From NCBI GenBank assembly GCA_014378195.1, contig JACMOC010000037.1:25515-89514 (forward strand): 64,000 nt of DNA, in the 5' to 3' direction. Every line of letters begins with the position of its first letter. Position 1 is the first letter of the stretch. This DNA comes from Oligoflexus sp. Its GTDB lineage: Bacteria > Bdellovibrionota_B > Oligoflexia > Oligoflexales > Oligoflexaceae. The translations under genes were made by a program, and so were the position numbers. The notes under the pieces are model-generated. The model worked only from the letters and a program-made list of their open reading frames with translations, made no database searches and was not told the origin of the DNA. Positions 16,067 through 25,253 of this stretch are shown here, one piece after another.

Positions 16067-17128
16067 ATGCTGAAAAGTCTTTTGACGACTGCGAGCTTTG
16101 CAACTTTGACACTCCCTCTGTGGGCTTATGAAGCTCACTATGGCGATATTTTGCAGCGAGCTTACATCAGCAGTTCCAGCATCAGCCAAGAAACGCTCGA
16201 CAGCTTCAAAATCTCGGAAGCTGCCGAACCAGCAGCCATTAAAGATCTGTGCGCCCGCCTGAGCACGACATTCAAAAAGTACAAATGGGACGAGGACCCC
16301 TGCGGAAAACTTCCGTGGCGGGCGACGCTTCGCACTGTGAAGAACAATCCGCTTTTGTTCATTACGTTCGGCACAGGCAGTGATTCCACGCTGATTTTAA
16401 GCGCTGTTCATCCGGACGAACTTACGCCCGTACCAATGGGCTTTCGTCTTGCGCGACACTTAACGGAACATCCAGAGCTCGTGGCCTCTGACCAGCAGGT
16501 GATCATCGCGCCACTCGTCAATCCTGACGGGCTTTTTCTCAACGAACCAACGCGCACCAACGCCCGTGGTGTCGATGCCAATCGCAATTTTTTCACGCTG
16601 GATTGGTATGAAAAATCATTGAGTTGGTGGAAAACCGTTAAATCGAAGAAGCTCTCGCATTTTCCCGGCCACTTTCCCAATTCTGAAGTGGAAACCGTGT
16701 TTCAAGTTCGCATGATAGACGAGTTTCAACCCGACAAAATCCTATCGATCCATGCGCCACTTGGTTTCATCGATTACGATGGCCCGGGCGATCAAAAACC
16801 TTTGAAAATGAGCGAAGCTGAGCGTCAGGCCAAATACCTGGCGGCAGCCATTTCCAAAAAGTCGAACAATTATCGAATCGTAGATTATTCATTCTATCCT
16901 GGTTCGTTGGGCAATTTTGCTGGAAATGAACGTCATATTCCGACTATTACCCTGGAACTTGCGACAACTGACGCCAAAAAGGTAGACAGCTATTGGGGTC
17001 AATTTCTCCCCGGCCTCCTCCAGGCCATCAGCTATCCCTTTAAAAAGACGATTGAAAAGACGAACAACACGCAGCGTTTTTACTCGGATTTTTCTGACAA
17101 ACCCAAACCGAAAACCGATAAATCATAG
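16067..17128 (+). CDS. M14-family zinc carboxypeptidase, periplasmic
   Basis: The 353-residue product has a signal peptide (about 1-20, ending L-W-A). M14 metallopeptidase residues are all visible: H115-P-D-E118 and H229 as zinc ligands, the substrate-binding D-A-N-R-N segment, and the catalytic Glu297 in T-L-E-L. The V-N-P-D-G segment is also typical. The closest functional type is MpaA-like murein peptide amidase or carboxypeptidase, which trims murein peptides. A periplasmic location and nearby LD-carboxypeptidase, mpl and pal genes fit murein turnover. Exact cleavage specificity is not readable. AAAGGA precedes the ATG. Confidence 0.8.
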   Translation: MLKSLLTTASFATLTLPLWAYEAHYGDILQRAYISSSSISQETLDSFKISEAAEPAAIKDLCARLSTTFKKYKWDEDPCGKLPWRATLRTVKNNPLLFITFGTGSDSTLILSAVHPDELTPVPMGFRLARHLTEHPELVASDQQVIIAPLVNPDGLFLNEPTRTNARGVDANRNFFTLDWYEKSLSWWKTVKSKKLSHFPGHFPNSEVETVFQVRMIDEFQPDKILSIHAPLGFIDYDGPGDQKPLKMSEAERQAKYLAAAISKKSNNYRIVDYSFYPGSLGNFAGNERHIPTITLELATTDAKKVDSYWGQFLPGLLQAISYPFKKTIEKTNNTQRFYSDFSDKPKPKTDKS

Positions 17129-17197
17129 TCGCCCCAAAACGATTTGCCCTACCTCATCAATCATGAGATATTGCGCGGTCTAATGAGGGATCGCCGC

Positions 17198-18331
17198 ATG
17201 AATTCTGAGCACCATTCCGATCGACTGTTGAGCCTAAAAGATTTTCATTACGAGATTCCTGAAGAACTCGTTGCGCAGGAGCCGCTTGCCGACCGCGCGG
17301 GTTCGCGTTTGCTCGTTCATCATGCGGATCAAACAATCGACCATACTTGGATAAAATCCCTTCCTGACCTCTTGCCTAAAGGCACTCATCTGATCGTCAA
17401 CGATACGCGGGTTGTGCCCGGACGTCTCTTGGGGCACACAAGTCACGGCGGTAAAATCGAACTCATGCTTTTGCGCCCTTTGGAGACAGAGACCAACACC
17501 TGGAGTGCCTTGGGCAAACCCTTCAAAAAGCTCCAAGTCGGTCAGGTCATTACGTTTCCGGGCGACTGCCTGGCCGAGATCATCAAACGGGAGGAGCAGG
17601 GCTCACAGCCTTCCCTAGCCGTTCGATTTAATTTAAGTTTCGAAGATTTCTGGGGCTGGATGGAACGCGAGGGTTATATTCCGCTTCCGCCTTATATTCG
17701 CAGAAAGGATGCGCTAAGCGCTCCTGACTCTAGCGACCGCGAGCGCTATCAGACGATTTATGCCCGGGAAAAAGGCTCCGTTGCAGCGCCGACGGCAGGC
17801 CTCCATTTTTCGGAAGACCTTTGGGCTGCATTGATTGCAAAAGGCATCACACCAGTCCCAGTCACCCTGCATGTAGGGGGCGGCACATTTCTGCCCGTGA
17901 AAAACGAAACAATCGCCGACCATGCCATGCATCGTGAGCGTTATATGATTTCGCGGGGCTCTTACGAAACTCTGCAAAAAGCTTTACGGGATGGCAATCC
18001 AATCGTCGCGGTTGGGACAACATCTCTACGATGCATCGAATCTTTTTCGAGGCTGACGCAAACGCACGCTCTCGAAACCCTTTTGGATCAATGGCACGAA
18101 ACCGGGCTTTTTCTTTATCCCGAAACGAAGCAAAGCCGCATCAAGCCATGGGCTATCAGCGGCCTTATAACGAACTTTCACCAATCGGAAAGTTCTCTCC
18201 TCATGCTCGTATCAGCGCTCATCGGTTACGATCCGGTGAGAGTGCTTTATCAAAAAGCGATTGAGGAGAAGTACCGTTTTTATAGCTACGGTGATGCCAG
18301 CCTATTGTGGCTTCCCGATACCCGCTACTAA
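17198..18331 (+). CDS. queA: S-adenosylmethionine:tRNA ribosyltransferase-isomerase QueA
   Basis: QueA transfers the ribosyl moiety of SAM to preQ1 in tRNA, the epoxyqueuosine step of queuosine synthesis. The sequence carries F-H-Y-E-I-P-E-E-L, the V-N-D-T-R-V motif, P-T-A-G-L-H-F and H-V-G-G-G-T-F motifs, and the C-terminal N-F-H-Q segment. I start at ATG 17198, preceded by GAGGGA. The earlier in-frame starts at 17144 and 17183 add unlikely residues. The resulting 377 residues match the family length of about 350. QueE is also encoded in this window at 51 kb. Confidence 0.95.
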   Translation: MNSEHHSDRLLSLKDFHYEIPEELVAQEPLADRAGSRLLVHHADQTIDHTWIKSLPDLLPKGTHLIVNDTRVVPGRLLGHTSHGGKIELMLLRPLETETNTWSALGKPFKKLQVGQVITFPGDCLAEIIKREEQGSQPSLAVRFNLSFEDFWGWMEREGYIPLPPYIRRKDALSAPDSSDRERYQTIYAREKGSVAAPTAGLHFSEDLWAALIAKGITPVPVTLHVGGGTFLPVKNETIADHAMHRERYMISRGSYETLQKALRDGNPIVAVGTTSLRCIESFSRLTQTHALETLLDQWHETGLFLYPETKQSRIKPWAISGLITNFHQSESSLLMLVSALIGYDPVRVLYQKAIEEKYRFYSYGDASLLWLPDTRY

Positions 18332-18338
18332 ACGGCGC

Positions 18339-18878
18339 TCAGCGTTTTTCCATCAACTTCACGAGAATTTGTAGATCCTCGGCCTGTTGCTTCAGCTGAG
18401 CGATCGTTGCGTCTTTGAGCTTGAGTTGCGCCTCAAGACTTTGAATTCGGGCCTGAAAAGAATCCTGGAGATGCTTTTCGATGGAATTGATACGGGTGAC
18501 GGTTTTGTCGCAAAATTGCAGCAAGGAATTGGTATCGACCAAGCTATGCTCGGAACGAAGCAAGTTCTGGCTGATCGCCTGAGGAAGTGTCTTGAAACTA
18601 GCGCCCGGTCTGAGACCGGCGTCGTTTGTGTAGGGCATGATAGGCTCGTGCCTCGGCTCCGGCATCGGAGGAGGAACGGGCGACATCGCCACCGCTGCAG
18701 CCTTCACAGGTTCCGGGGCTTCTTCCAATATTTCGCCGTTAGGCCCTACTGGAATGTAGTACTTTCCTTCTTTTAGCACTGCTTTGATACGCCCGGTTTT
18801 AATGCGTCGTCTGATAGTCATATCAGAGACAGCAAACGTACGGGCGTATTCAACTATGGAAAGCCATTGGTCAGCCAT
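18339..18878 (-). CDS. MerR/excisionase-like HTH protein with C-terminal coiled coil
   Basis: The 179-residue product has a helix-turn-helix at about residues 5-45 (a V-S-D-M-T-I-R-R-R-I-K-T-G-R-I core followed by a short beta wing). A Pro-rich linker covers about 50-85, and a heptad-like coiled coil about 125-178. This is a DNA-binding architecture with probable oligomerisation through the tail. The MerR/excisionase-type HTH is recognisable; no ligand-binding domain is present. It lies downstream of clpC on the same strand with a 92-bp gap. It is convergent with queA with 7 bp between stops. Target genes are unknown. Confidence 0.7.
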   Translation of the reverse strand: MADQWLSIVEYARTFAVSDMTIRRRIKTGRIKAVLKEGKYYIPVGPNGEILEEAPEPVKAAAVAMSPVPPPMPEPRHEPIMPYTNDAGLRPGASFKTLPQAISQNLLRSEHSLVDTNSLLQFCDKTVTRINSIEKHLQDSFQARIQSLEAQLKLKDATIAQLKQQAEDLQILVKLMEKR

Positions 18879-18970
18879 AGCACCCTCATGAAGTCGTAGA
18901 GATGATCCTAGCTTTTATAAGTTTAGCGGCACCTCCGCCCCTCGAAAAGCCAGCCAAATCCTTGACAGTC

Positions 18971-21418
18971 TTAGGTGAGAGAGACTTGCAATTCTTGCCC
19001 AACAGCTTTCACATGAGCGGTTTTTTCAGTGTCGCGGCGATCCTGAATCAAGAGGCTAGAAATAGGATTTTCTACCATTTCCTCAAGTTTTCGTTTGAGA
19101 GGCCGCGCCCCAAAATGGGACGTATCGATCAGATCCACCAAGATCTTGCGGGCGTCTTCAGGGAAATTGAGAACGACCTTCAGTTTTTTCAACCGTGACG
19201 CTAGGTCTTTGATCATGATATCCGCGATTTTTCCGAATTGAGTTTTGTCCAGGCGATTGAAAATAATGATTTCATCGAGTCGGTTAATGAACTCGGGACG
19301 GAGATAGTTCTTAACAATTTTCAAAACTTCTTTAGCCGAATCGTCCTGCGACCAGTCGTTTACCTGGACACCAATACCAATTGGGGCACGCCGGTCAGAA
19401 AGGACTTCAGATCCGAGATTGGACGTTCCGATGATAATACAATTGGCGAAGCTTACGCGTTGGCCCTCGGCATCCGTCACCCACCCCTCATCGAGGATCT
19501 GCAGGAGTATATTAAATACATCCGGATGTGCTTTCTCGAATTCATCAAAGAGAACAACAGAGTACGGCTGCCTTTTGACCTTTTCCGTCAACTGTCCACC
19601 CTCGCCATAGCCCACATAGCCGGGAGGCGACCCGATGAGTTTACTAACTTCGTGCTTTTGCATGTACTCCGACATGTCGATGCGAATAATGCGGTTTGGA
19701 TCATCAAGCACTTCAGCTGCGATGGCTTTGGCGAGTTCTGTTTTGCCGACCCCGGTTGGTCCTAAAAATAGAAACGAGGCGATTGGAACATTGGGGCGTC
19801 TAAGGCCCGCTCGATTGCGGCGAATGGCATTGGCAATAGATTTGATCGCATGATCCTGTCCGATCACGCGTTTGGCTAGGTGATCTTCGAGCTGAATGAG
19901 TTTGTCGGCCTCGGTGGCAATCATTTTACGAAGGGGAATGCCCGTTTTCTGGCTTACAACAGCGGCTATGGCCTCGCGATCCACACGGTGGTCCACGCTA
20001 CCCTGCTGTTCGAGATAGGCCTGACGCGAGGCTTTCAGCTCGTCTTCGAGTTGGGCCAATTCCATCTGGTAGCGGGCCATGAGTTCAAAATCCTGCTCGT
20101 TGAAAGACTTGGATTTTTTCTCGATGAGATCCTGACGACGTTTTTCCTCGCGGCGCATCTCGGGCGGCGTATAGATCGCTTTTAAGTGGGCGATCGCTCC
20201 GGCTTCGTCCATAAGATCGATAGCTTTGTCGGGCAAACAGCGATCGGGAATATAGCGAGCTGACATCTCTGCGGCAGCGACTAAAGCGTCGTGCGTATAT
20301 TGTATCGCATGATGCTGTTCATACTTGGCTTTTATACCTTCGAGAATCTGAATAGTGTCCTCTACACTCGGCTCTTCGATCCGTACGGCTTCAAAACGCC
20401 GGGCCAACGCTTTATCGGATTCAATGTATTGTTTGTACTCACGATTTGTTGTGGCGCCAATGCACTGAAGCTGTCCACGCGCGAGGGCAGGTTTGAGCAT
20501 GTTGGAGGCATCAAGCGCACCCGATGCACGACCAGCTCCCACGACAGTATGAATTTCATCAATGAATAAAATGATGGAACCAGCCGAGGCGATCACTTCA
20601 TCTCGAATATTTTTAAGGCGCTCTTCAAACTCACCTTGCATTTTTGCGCCTGCTAAAAGAGTCGCAATTTCCAAAGAAATGATACGTTTATTCAACAAAT
20701 ACTCCGGGGCGTCCGCAGCAGCGATGCGGTTCGCAAGACCTTCGGCAATGACGGTTTTCCCGACACCGGGTTCGCCCACGAGTAGAGGATTGTTCTTTTT
20801 CCGACGGGACAGGATCTGGATCACGCGTTCGATCTCCGCGTCACGTCCAATGACCGGATCAAGCTCACCCTTCCGAGCAAGAGCGGTGAGGTCTACGGTG
20901 TATTCCTGAAGAGCGCTCTGACGGGATTCTTCCTCGCGATCAATAATTTTGTGATTGCCGCGAATCTGATCGAGGGCGCGCGAGCATTCTTCGTAGTGTA
21001 GTCCAACATCATCCAAGAGCTTAAAATTGCCAGGTACGCTACGATCAAAACAGGCCAAAAATAAAGTACCTGTCGAAATAAAAGAGTCGCCGAGCCGCCT
21101 TCGTTCACGATCGGCCGCTTCAAAAAGGTTCTCAACATCTTTGGTCATACGGACTTGACCGACCTGACCTTGCTGGAACGGAGGCATTTCACTGATAAGG
21201 ACAAGGGCTCTGTCCACAATCTGAGCACGGATTTCGCCAGCATCTTTATCGAGTTCATTCAGAATGCGGGTCACAACAGAATCTTTTTGATCGATAAGGG
21301 CAATTAATATGCCTTCAGAGCCAACGACCGATTTTTTCTGGTTAGCATATTCCATGAGTGCTGCCTGCAGCGCCTCGGTAACTTTGACGGTCGAAATTTT
21401 TAAGAGTCGCTGAACCAT
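18971..21418 (-). CDS. clpC: ClpC-type AAA+ unfoldase
   Basis: The 815-residue product has the double Clp N-domain (about 1-145), first AAA domain with GEPGVGKT (215-222) and D-E-I-H (287-290), and a short UVR-like middle coil (about 410-475). The second AAA domain has GPTGVGKT (553-560). The middle coil length fits ClpC rather than ClpA (none) or ClpB (long). An I-G-I-G-V segment at 680-684 occupies the position of the ClpP-docking loop, so partnership with ClpP is likely. GGGAGG precedes the ATG. It is divergent from a HAD phosphatase gene. Confidence 0.93.
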   Translation of the reverse strand: MVQRLLKISTVKVTEALQAALMEYANQKKSVVGSEGILIALIDQKDSVVTRILNELDKDAGEIRAQIVDRALVLISEMPPFQQGQVGQVRMTKDVENLFEAADRERRRLGDSFISTGTLFLACFDRSVPGNFKLLDDVGLHYEECSRALDQIRGNHKIIDREEESRQSALQEYTVDLTALARKGELDPVIGRDAEIERVIQILSRRKKNNPLLVGEPGVGKTVIAEGLANRIAAADAPEYLLNKRIISLEIATLLAGAKMQGEFEERLKNIRDEVIASAGSIILFIDEIHTVVGAGRASGALDASNMLKPALARGQLQCIGATTNREYKQYIESDKALARRFEAVRIEEPSVEDTIQILEGIKAKYEQHHAIQYTHDALVAAAEMSARYIPDRCLPDKAIDLMDEAGAIAHLKAIYTPPEMRREEKRRQDLIEKKSKSFNEQDFELMARYQMELAQLEDELKASRQAYLEQQGSVDHRVDREAIAAVVSQKTGIPLRKMIATEADKLIQLEDHLAKRVIGQDHAIKSIANAIRRNRAGLRRPNVPIASFLFLGPTGVGKTELAKAIAAEVLDDPNRIIRIDMSEYMQKHEVSKLIGSPPGYVGYGEGGQLTEKVKRQPYSVVLFDEFEKAHPDVFNILLQILDEGWVTDAEGQRVSFANCIIIGTSNLGSEVLSDRRAPIGIGVQVNDWSQDDSAKEVLKIVKNYLRPEFINRLDEIIIFNRLDKTQFGKIADIMIKDLASRLKKLKVVLNFPEDARKILVDLIDTSHFGARPLKRKLEEMVENPISSLLIQDRRDTEKTAHVKAVGQELQVSLT

Positions 21419-21537
21419 TGGAGCCTCCCGGGAATGAATCGCGCCCGGTGTTCATTGTGGCAAGATTCGGGAGATAGTCTATACCTATTCTCCAGGCATT
21501 CCGACGGAACCTCTGGTAACAAAAGGGCAATTGCAGG

Positions 21538-22224
21538 ATGGACAGGATGAAGCGAGAAAGCGGACAGCTTTTTAAGGCGGCATTATTTGATTTTGATGGT
21601 GTCATTGTTCATAGCACACCCATTCACCTTGACGGTTGGGCGCATGCCTATCGCGCTCTTTTTCAAAGGGAGATTGATGTGGACCTTTTGCAAACTCTGG
21701 TCGGTCAGTCAACGGTTGAGATCGGAACGCTCTTAGCGAAGCAAAGCGGAAAACCCGAAGCTCGCTCGGAGCTGACAAGGCACAAGGCTAAATACGTTTT
21801 AGAAAATCTTGCGTCTATACCGCTCATTCCGGGCGTAGGTGAGTTTATAATTCGGCTGACGGCAGCGAGAATTCCTTATGGAATTGCCAGCAATGCCCCG
21901 CGTGCTTTTCTAGAATCGGCGCTTACCAGACATCAACTCCCGCATGCATTTTATCTTGGGCTAGAAGACTATGCACACCCAAAACCCCATCCCGAGCCCT
22001 ATTTAAAGGGTGCAAAAAAGCTGAGCTGGGATGAGCACAGCCATCATGAAATTGCTGTCTTTGAAGACAGTGTCCACGGAGTCCAGTCTGCGCTTAAAGC
22101 GGAAATGATTGCGATAGGCGTCTGTTCGCAGCATACGCCCGACATCCTTAAAAAGGCTGGTGCGTTCTACTGTATTGAAGATTTTTTGGACTATAAATTA
22201 TTAGAAACACACTTTGCACTTTAA
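21538..22224 (+). CDS. HAD-superfamily hydrolase, beta-phosphoglucomutase/phosphatase-like
   Basis: This 228-residue protein has HAD motif I as F-D-F-D-G-V, motif II within I-A-S-N-A-P, the Lys of motif III in K-P-H-P-E-P, and a final F-E-D-S-V-H-G. A helical cap sits after motif I (type C1). The family includes phosphoglycolate phosphatases and beta-phosphoglucomutases; the substrate is not resolved. The start may be ATG 21547, which has AGGA at a better distance. It overlaps the next convergent gene by 4 bp at the stop codons. Confidence 0.85.
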   Translation: MDRMKRESGQLFKAALFDFDGVIVHSTPIHLDGWAHAYRALFQREIDVDLLQTLVGQSTVEIGTLLAKQSGKPEARSELTRHKAKYVLENLASIPLIPGVGEFIIRLTAARIPYGIASNAPRAFLESALTRHQLPHAFYLGLEDYAHPKPHPEPYLKGAKKLSWDEHSHHEIAVFEDSVHGVQSALKAEMIAIGVCSQHTPDILKKAGAFYCIEDFLDYKLLETHFAL

Positions 22225-23048
22225 GAGGCCGAGTCGATCTCTAGTTTTTTAGGGAATTCGAGCGCAACTAATTTTAAATGATTGCGCGGAGCGGAGGCCT
22301 TGGGCGAGATTTGTTTTTCCTCGATGCGTTCGGCGATCTCGTTCCACAGTTCAATGCGAAGGTTCATAATAAGTTCGGCCGCTTTTTCCGCTTCATCGTT
22401 CAATTGAACGTCATCACCACAGAAGAGTTCAACGAGGCGACCCGATGCTGAAAAACCTGGTTTTTTCAGACCTTCGATATGCCGCTCGAAATAATCGACG
22501 AGAGTGTCGGTATTAGGACCGAGATTGCTCAGGTGGACTAAAAAATTGTCGGGGATAAAGGGTTCGCCCTCATAAAAGAGCAGTGCGGCACGTTCATGCA
22601 GGGGACGATCCGCAAAGGAGAGGATGCATCGTGCGTAACGAGCTGCGAGGCTTGGGAAATTTGACTGCTGAAGGCCGACTTGCCAACTCTGGCCACCCTC
22701 GTGCATATCAAACAAACTCATCGTCGGCGCCATGTCAGCCCCTATCTGGCCCATCGCTTCGAGATAAAGCTCGAGGTGGCTGGAAAGCGAACCGTCCGCC
22801 TGTTCTTCGAACTCTTCTTCTACCATGATCTCGGCGATAAGCTTCTGAGCTTCTTTCTGCGGTTGTGAGGCCAGTGGCTCAATACGACCAACCAAATCCT
22901 GATAGAGGTTTCTTAAGAGAAATCCATAACCCCAAACACAGAGAACGTGGTGCTCAACAAAAATGCGTAGCGCATTTTCATCTTGAACTTGTTTATAAAG
23001 TTTATGATTTTCAAGAATCTGGAAATAGCGCTCAGTCATGAAAGACAT
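22221..23048 (-). CDS. DUF3050-like protein, heme-oxygenase-type helical fold
   Basis: Starting at ATG 23048, with GGAGGAGCTC upstream, gives 275 residues. The N-terminal pattern F-V-E-H-H-V followed by a V-W-G-Y-G-F-L-L segment matches the DUF3050 family, which is predicted to resemble heme oxygenase or TenA-like helical bundles. His residues in that segment could be metal or heme ligands, but no activity is established. The longer frame back to 23120 lacks a binding site. It is the second gene of a minus pair with the GT9 gene downstream of it. Confidence 0.65.
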   Translation of the reverse strand: MSFMTERYFQILENHKLYKQVQDENALRIFVEHHVLCVWGYGFLLRNLYQDLVGRIEPLASQPQKEAQKLIAEIMVEEEFEEQADGSLSSHLELYLEAMGQIGADMAPTMSLFDMHEGGQSWQVGLQQSNFPSLAARYARCILSFADRPLHERAALLFYEGEPFIPDNFLVHLSNLGPNTDTLVDYFERHIEGLKKPGFSASGRLVELFCGDDVQLNDEAEKAAELIMNLRIELWNEIAERIEEKQISPKASAPRNHLKLVALEFPKKLEIDSAS

Positions 23049-23149
23049 TTTTTGAGCTCCTCCGTGGGCGCGATCTGAGTGTGACTTTGGGTATAGTGTG
23101 ATTATACGATAAGCCAGCATGCGCGCCTAGAGAGGCTCAAAAAACCCTG

Positions 23150-24280
23150 TTACTGCCCGAGATTATGCTGATTGATGAGATCACGTGTGGCGGCGATCAC
23201 ACGGGCCGGACTCACTTGGTCGAAGCACTTGACTTCTTGATCACAGTTCTTTTTCCAACAAGGGGAACAGGCAACGTCGGATTGCAGCTTCACGCCGCGA
23301 TCATAAACATCGATCTCCTGGATGCAACTTACTCCAAACCAGGCAATGACAGCTTTTTTGAGTCCTAAAGCAATATGAAGCCCGAGAGAGCAGCCGGACA
23401 GCACAAGCTCTGTCGTATCCATCCACAAAACACCCGAGCGCAATCCATCGGTTGTCGGCGTGTTGATGACGTAAGGATCGTCCGCGAAAAACTCTTTCAT
23501 CGCTTTTTGCCGTTCCGTATCCTCGGGACCGCCTAATAGCGCAATGCCCCACTCCGGGAAATTTTTACGCCATTCACTGATCGTTTCGATCGCCCTTTGA
23601 ACGGTAAATTTCTTGTAAGGGAAAAGCAGGGAACAACCGGTGTTATACCCTATAAGGCCTTTTGCGGCCGGTGGCATAATAGCCGCTTTCCGGCGGGCTA
23701 CTTCCGATTTTTCACTCGGGCTCAGTTCAAGGATATAGGGATCACGTTCCCATTTAAGAGCCATGGATTCCGTGATTTGCTGCGTTTCAGCTTTTTGATT
23801 GATAAAAAATTTGAGTTCGTCGTTGAGCCCGATATCATACTGATAAGCGGCTTCCGGATTGAGTGGAACGATGACGCCGTGGGGATCGAGACCAAAGCCC
23901 CTTTTCTCCTTGGAGAGGATCAATTCCGCAAGGGCTCCGGCCTCAAGCGATTTATCGACAGCAAAAAGCACGTCGAACTTCAGGTGGCGAATCGTATTAG
24001 TCTGAGTTGTGTCGGCTAAAAGGATGCGATCGATATAAGGATTGTTGTCGAGCAGAGCTTTGGTGTTTTTGAGAGTTATCCATGTAATGTGAGCGTTTGG
24101 ATAGGCTCTCTTAATCGCCGGCAGTAAGCAGGTCGAACGAAGAACCGCACCCATAGCCTCGAGGCTGAGCAAACATATACGTTCGACGACCGGATCGTAA
24201 TGGGGACAAGCATCGCAACTGCGCTTGTACTGGCAAGGCTTATAACCGTTGAACTGGCGACAGTCGAATTTGTATCCCAT
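23150..24280 (-). CDS. GT9-family glycosyltransferase with N-terminal Cys cluster
   Basis: The 376-residue product has a GT-B fold of the heptosyltransferase (GT9) family, seen in S-L-E-A-M-G-A-V-L-R, I-T-W-I-T, G-Y-N-T-G-C and the C-terminal L-G-L-H-I-A-L-G-L-K segment. GT9 enzymes add heptose or related sugars to lipopolysaccharide core. Before the fold comes a conserved cluster, D-C-R near residue 6 and P-C-x5-C-x2-C-P-H-Y. Another Cys-rich segment lies near the end (A-C-S-P-C-W-K-K-N-C). These suggest a bound metal. I use ATG 24280; a GTG further upstream adds an unlikely N-terminus. Confidence 0.8.
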   Translation of the reverse strand: MGYKFDCRQFNGYKPCQYKRSCDACPHYDPVVERICLLSLEAMGAVLRSTCLLPAIKRAYPNAHITWITLKNTKALLDNNPYIDRILLADTTQTNTIRHLKFDVLFAVDKSLEAGALAELILSKEKRGFGLDPHGVIVPLNPEAAYQYDIGLNDELKFFINQKAETQQITESMALKWERDPYILELSPSEKSEVARRKAAIMPPAAKGLIGYNTGCSLLFPYKKFTVQRAIETISEWRKNFPEWGIALLGGPEDTERQKAMKEFFADDPYVINTPTTDGLRSGVLWMDTTELVLSGCSLGLHIALGLKKAVIAWFGVSCIQEIDVYDRGVKLQSDVACSPCWKKNCDQEVKCFDQVSPARVIAATRDLINQHNLGQ

Positions 24281-24339
24281 AATCCCTACCCGGCTGCTAT
24301 AGTTGAAAAAACACACCCACTTGATGCGCGTGGACGGCT

Positions 24340-25242
24340 ATGCTGCAAAAATCCAAAACTCATATTCGAATTATAAGCCCAGCGGGCCGTTTCGATAGCA
24401 ACCTACTTTTGTCCCGTATTGCCGAGCTCGAAAAAGAGTTCCACGTCAGCTATCATAAACTCGAATCAGATCCAAGCTGGCCTTTCACCGCTGGCACGAT
24501 CGAAGCGCGAGTCACACAACTCAAAGATGCGCTTCTAGCCCCCGACATCGATGTCATCCTTTGCGCGCGAGGCGGTTACGGTGTCAGTGACCTGCTGCCT
24601 CACCTGCCCTGGAAAGAGCTTAAATTCGTCAAACCTAAGCTTCTCATAGGATTTTCAGATATCTCCGCTCTCCATTCAGCCCTTTATTGCCAGCTGGATT
24701 GGCCCTGCGTCCACGGGCCTATGCCCGGCACCGGGCTTTGGCAAAAAAATGACCCGTGCGATATCGAGGCTCTTATCGCTGTTATGAAAGGCTCGTCTCA
24801 ACCGATAAGCATCAGAATCAACTGCTTAAATCAGGCACTGCCTCTGCCTTCCGATGGGTGGTCATATGGCGGATGCCTGTCGGTCCTTACGAATCTGCTC
24901 GGTACATCCTACTTCCCAAAGACCTTATTTGGTTCCATCCTTTTCTGGGAAGATGTAGGGGAACACCCCGGCCGCATCCTGAGATTTATTAATCAATGGA
25001 CTCAGAGCCGCGCCCTCTCTGGCGTCAAAGGCATAGTGCTTGGACGCTTCGCTGACTGTGTAGTCCCAGACATCTGTGATGAGGCGATGCTTAAAAACGA
25101 AATCGCCAAGCGTTTTACGATCCCGGTTTGGTCCTCAGAACTTTTTGGTCACTGCGCTCCGAATTGGCCGTTGCCAGTCGGGCTGCCCATACAGATCGAC
25201 AATGGGACTCTACGTTGGAACCTTCCGCCCCGCACGCAATAG
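24340..25242 (+). CDS. LD-carboxypeptidase, S66 family (LdcA-like)
   Basis: The 300-residue product shows the S66 triad: Ser106 in G-F-S-D, Glu204 in F-W-E-D, and His271 in F-G-H-C-A-P. The segments I-S-P-A-G, A-R-G-G-Y-G and H-G-P-M are family markers. The cytosolic enzyme removes the terminal D-Ala from murein tetrapeptides during cell-wall recycling. No signal peptide is seen, as expected. It lies 11 bp before mpl, which reattaches the resulting tripeptide to UDP-MurNAc, so the pair forms one recycling step. Confidence 0.9.
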   Translation: MLQKSKTHIRIISPAGRFDSNLLLSRIAELEKEFHVSYHKLESDPSWPFTAGTIEARVTQLKDALLAPDIDVILCARGGYGVSDLLPHLPWKELKFVKPKLLIGFSDISALHSALYCQLDWPCVHGPMPGTGLWQKNDPCDIEALIAVMKGSSQPISIRINCLNQALPLPSDGWSYGGCLSVLTNLLGTSYFPKTLFGSILFWEDVGEHPGRILRFINQWTQSRALSGVKGIVLGRFADCVVPDICDEAMLKNEIAKRFTIPVWSSELFGHCAPNWPLPVGLPIQIDNGTLRWNLPPRTQ

Positions 25243-25253
25243 GAGATCTAGTC

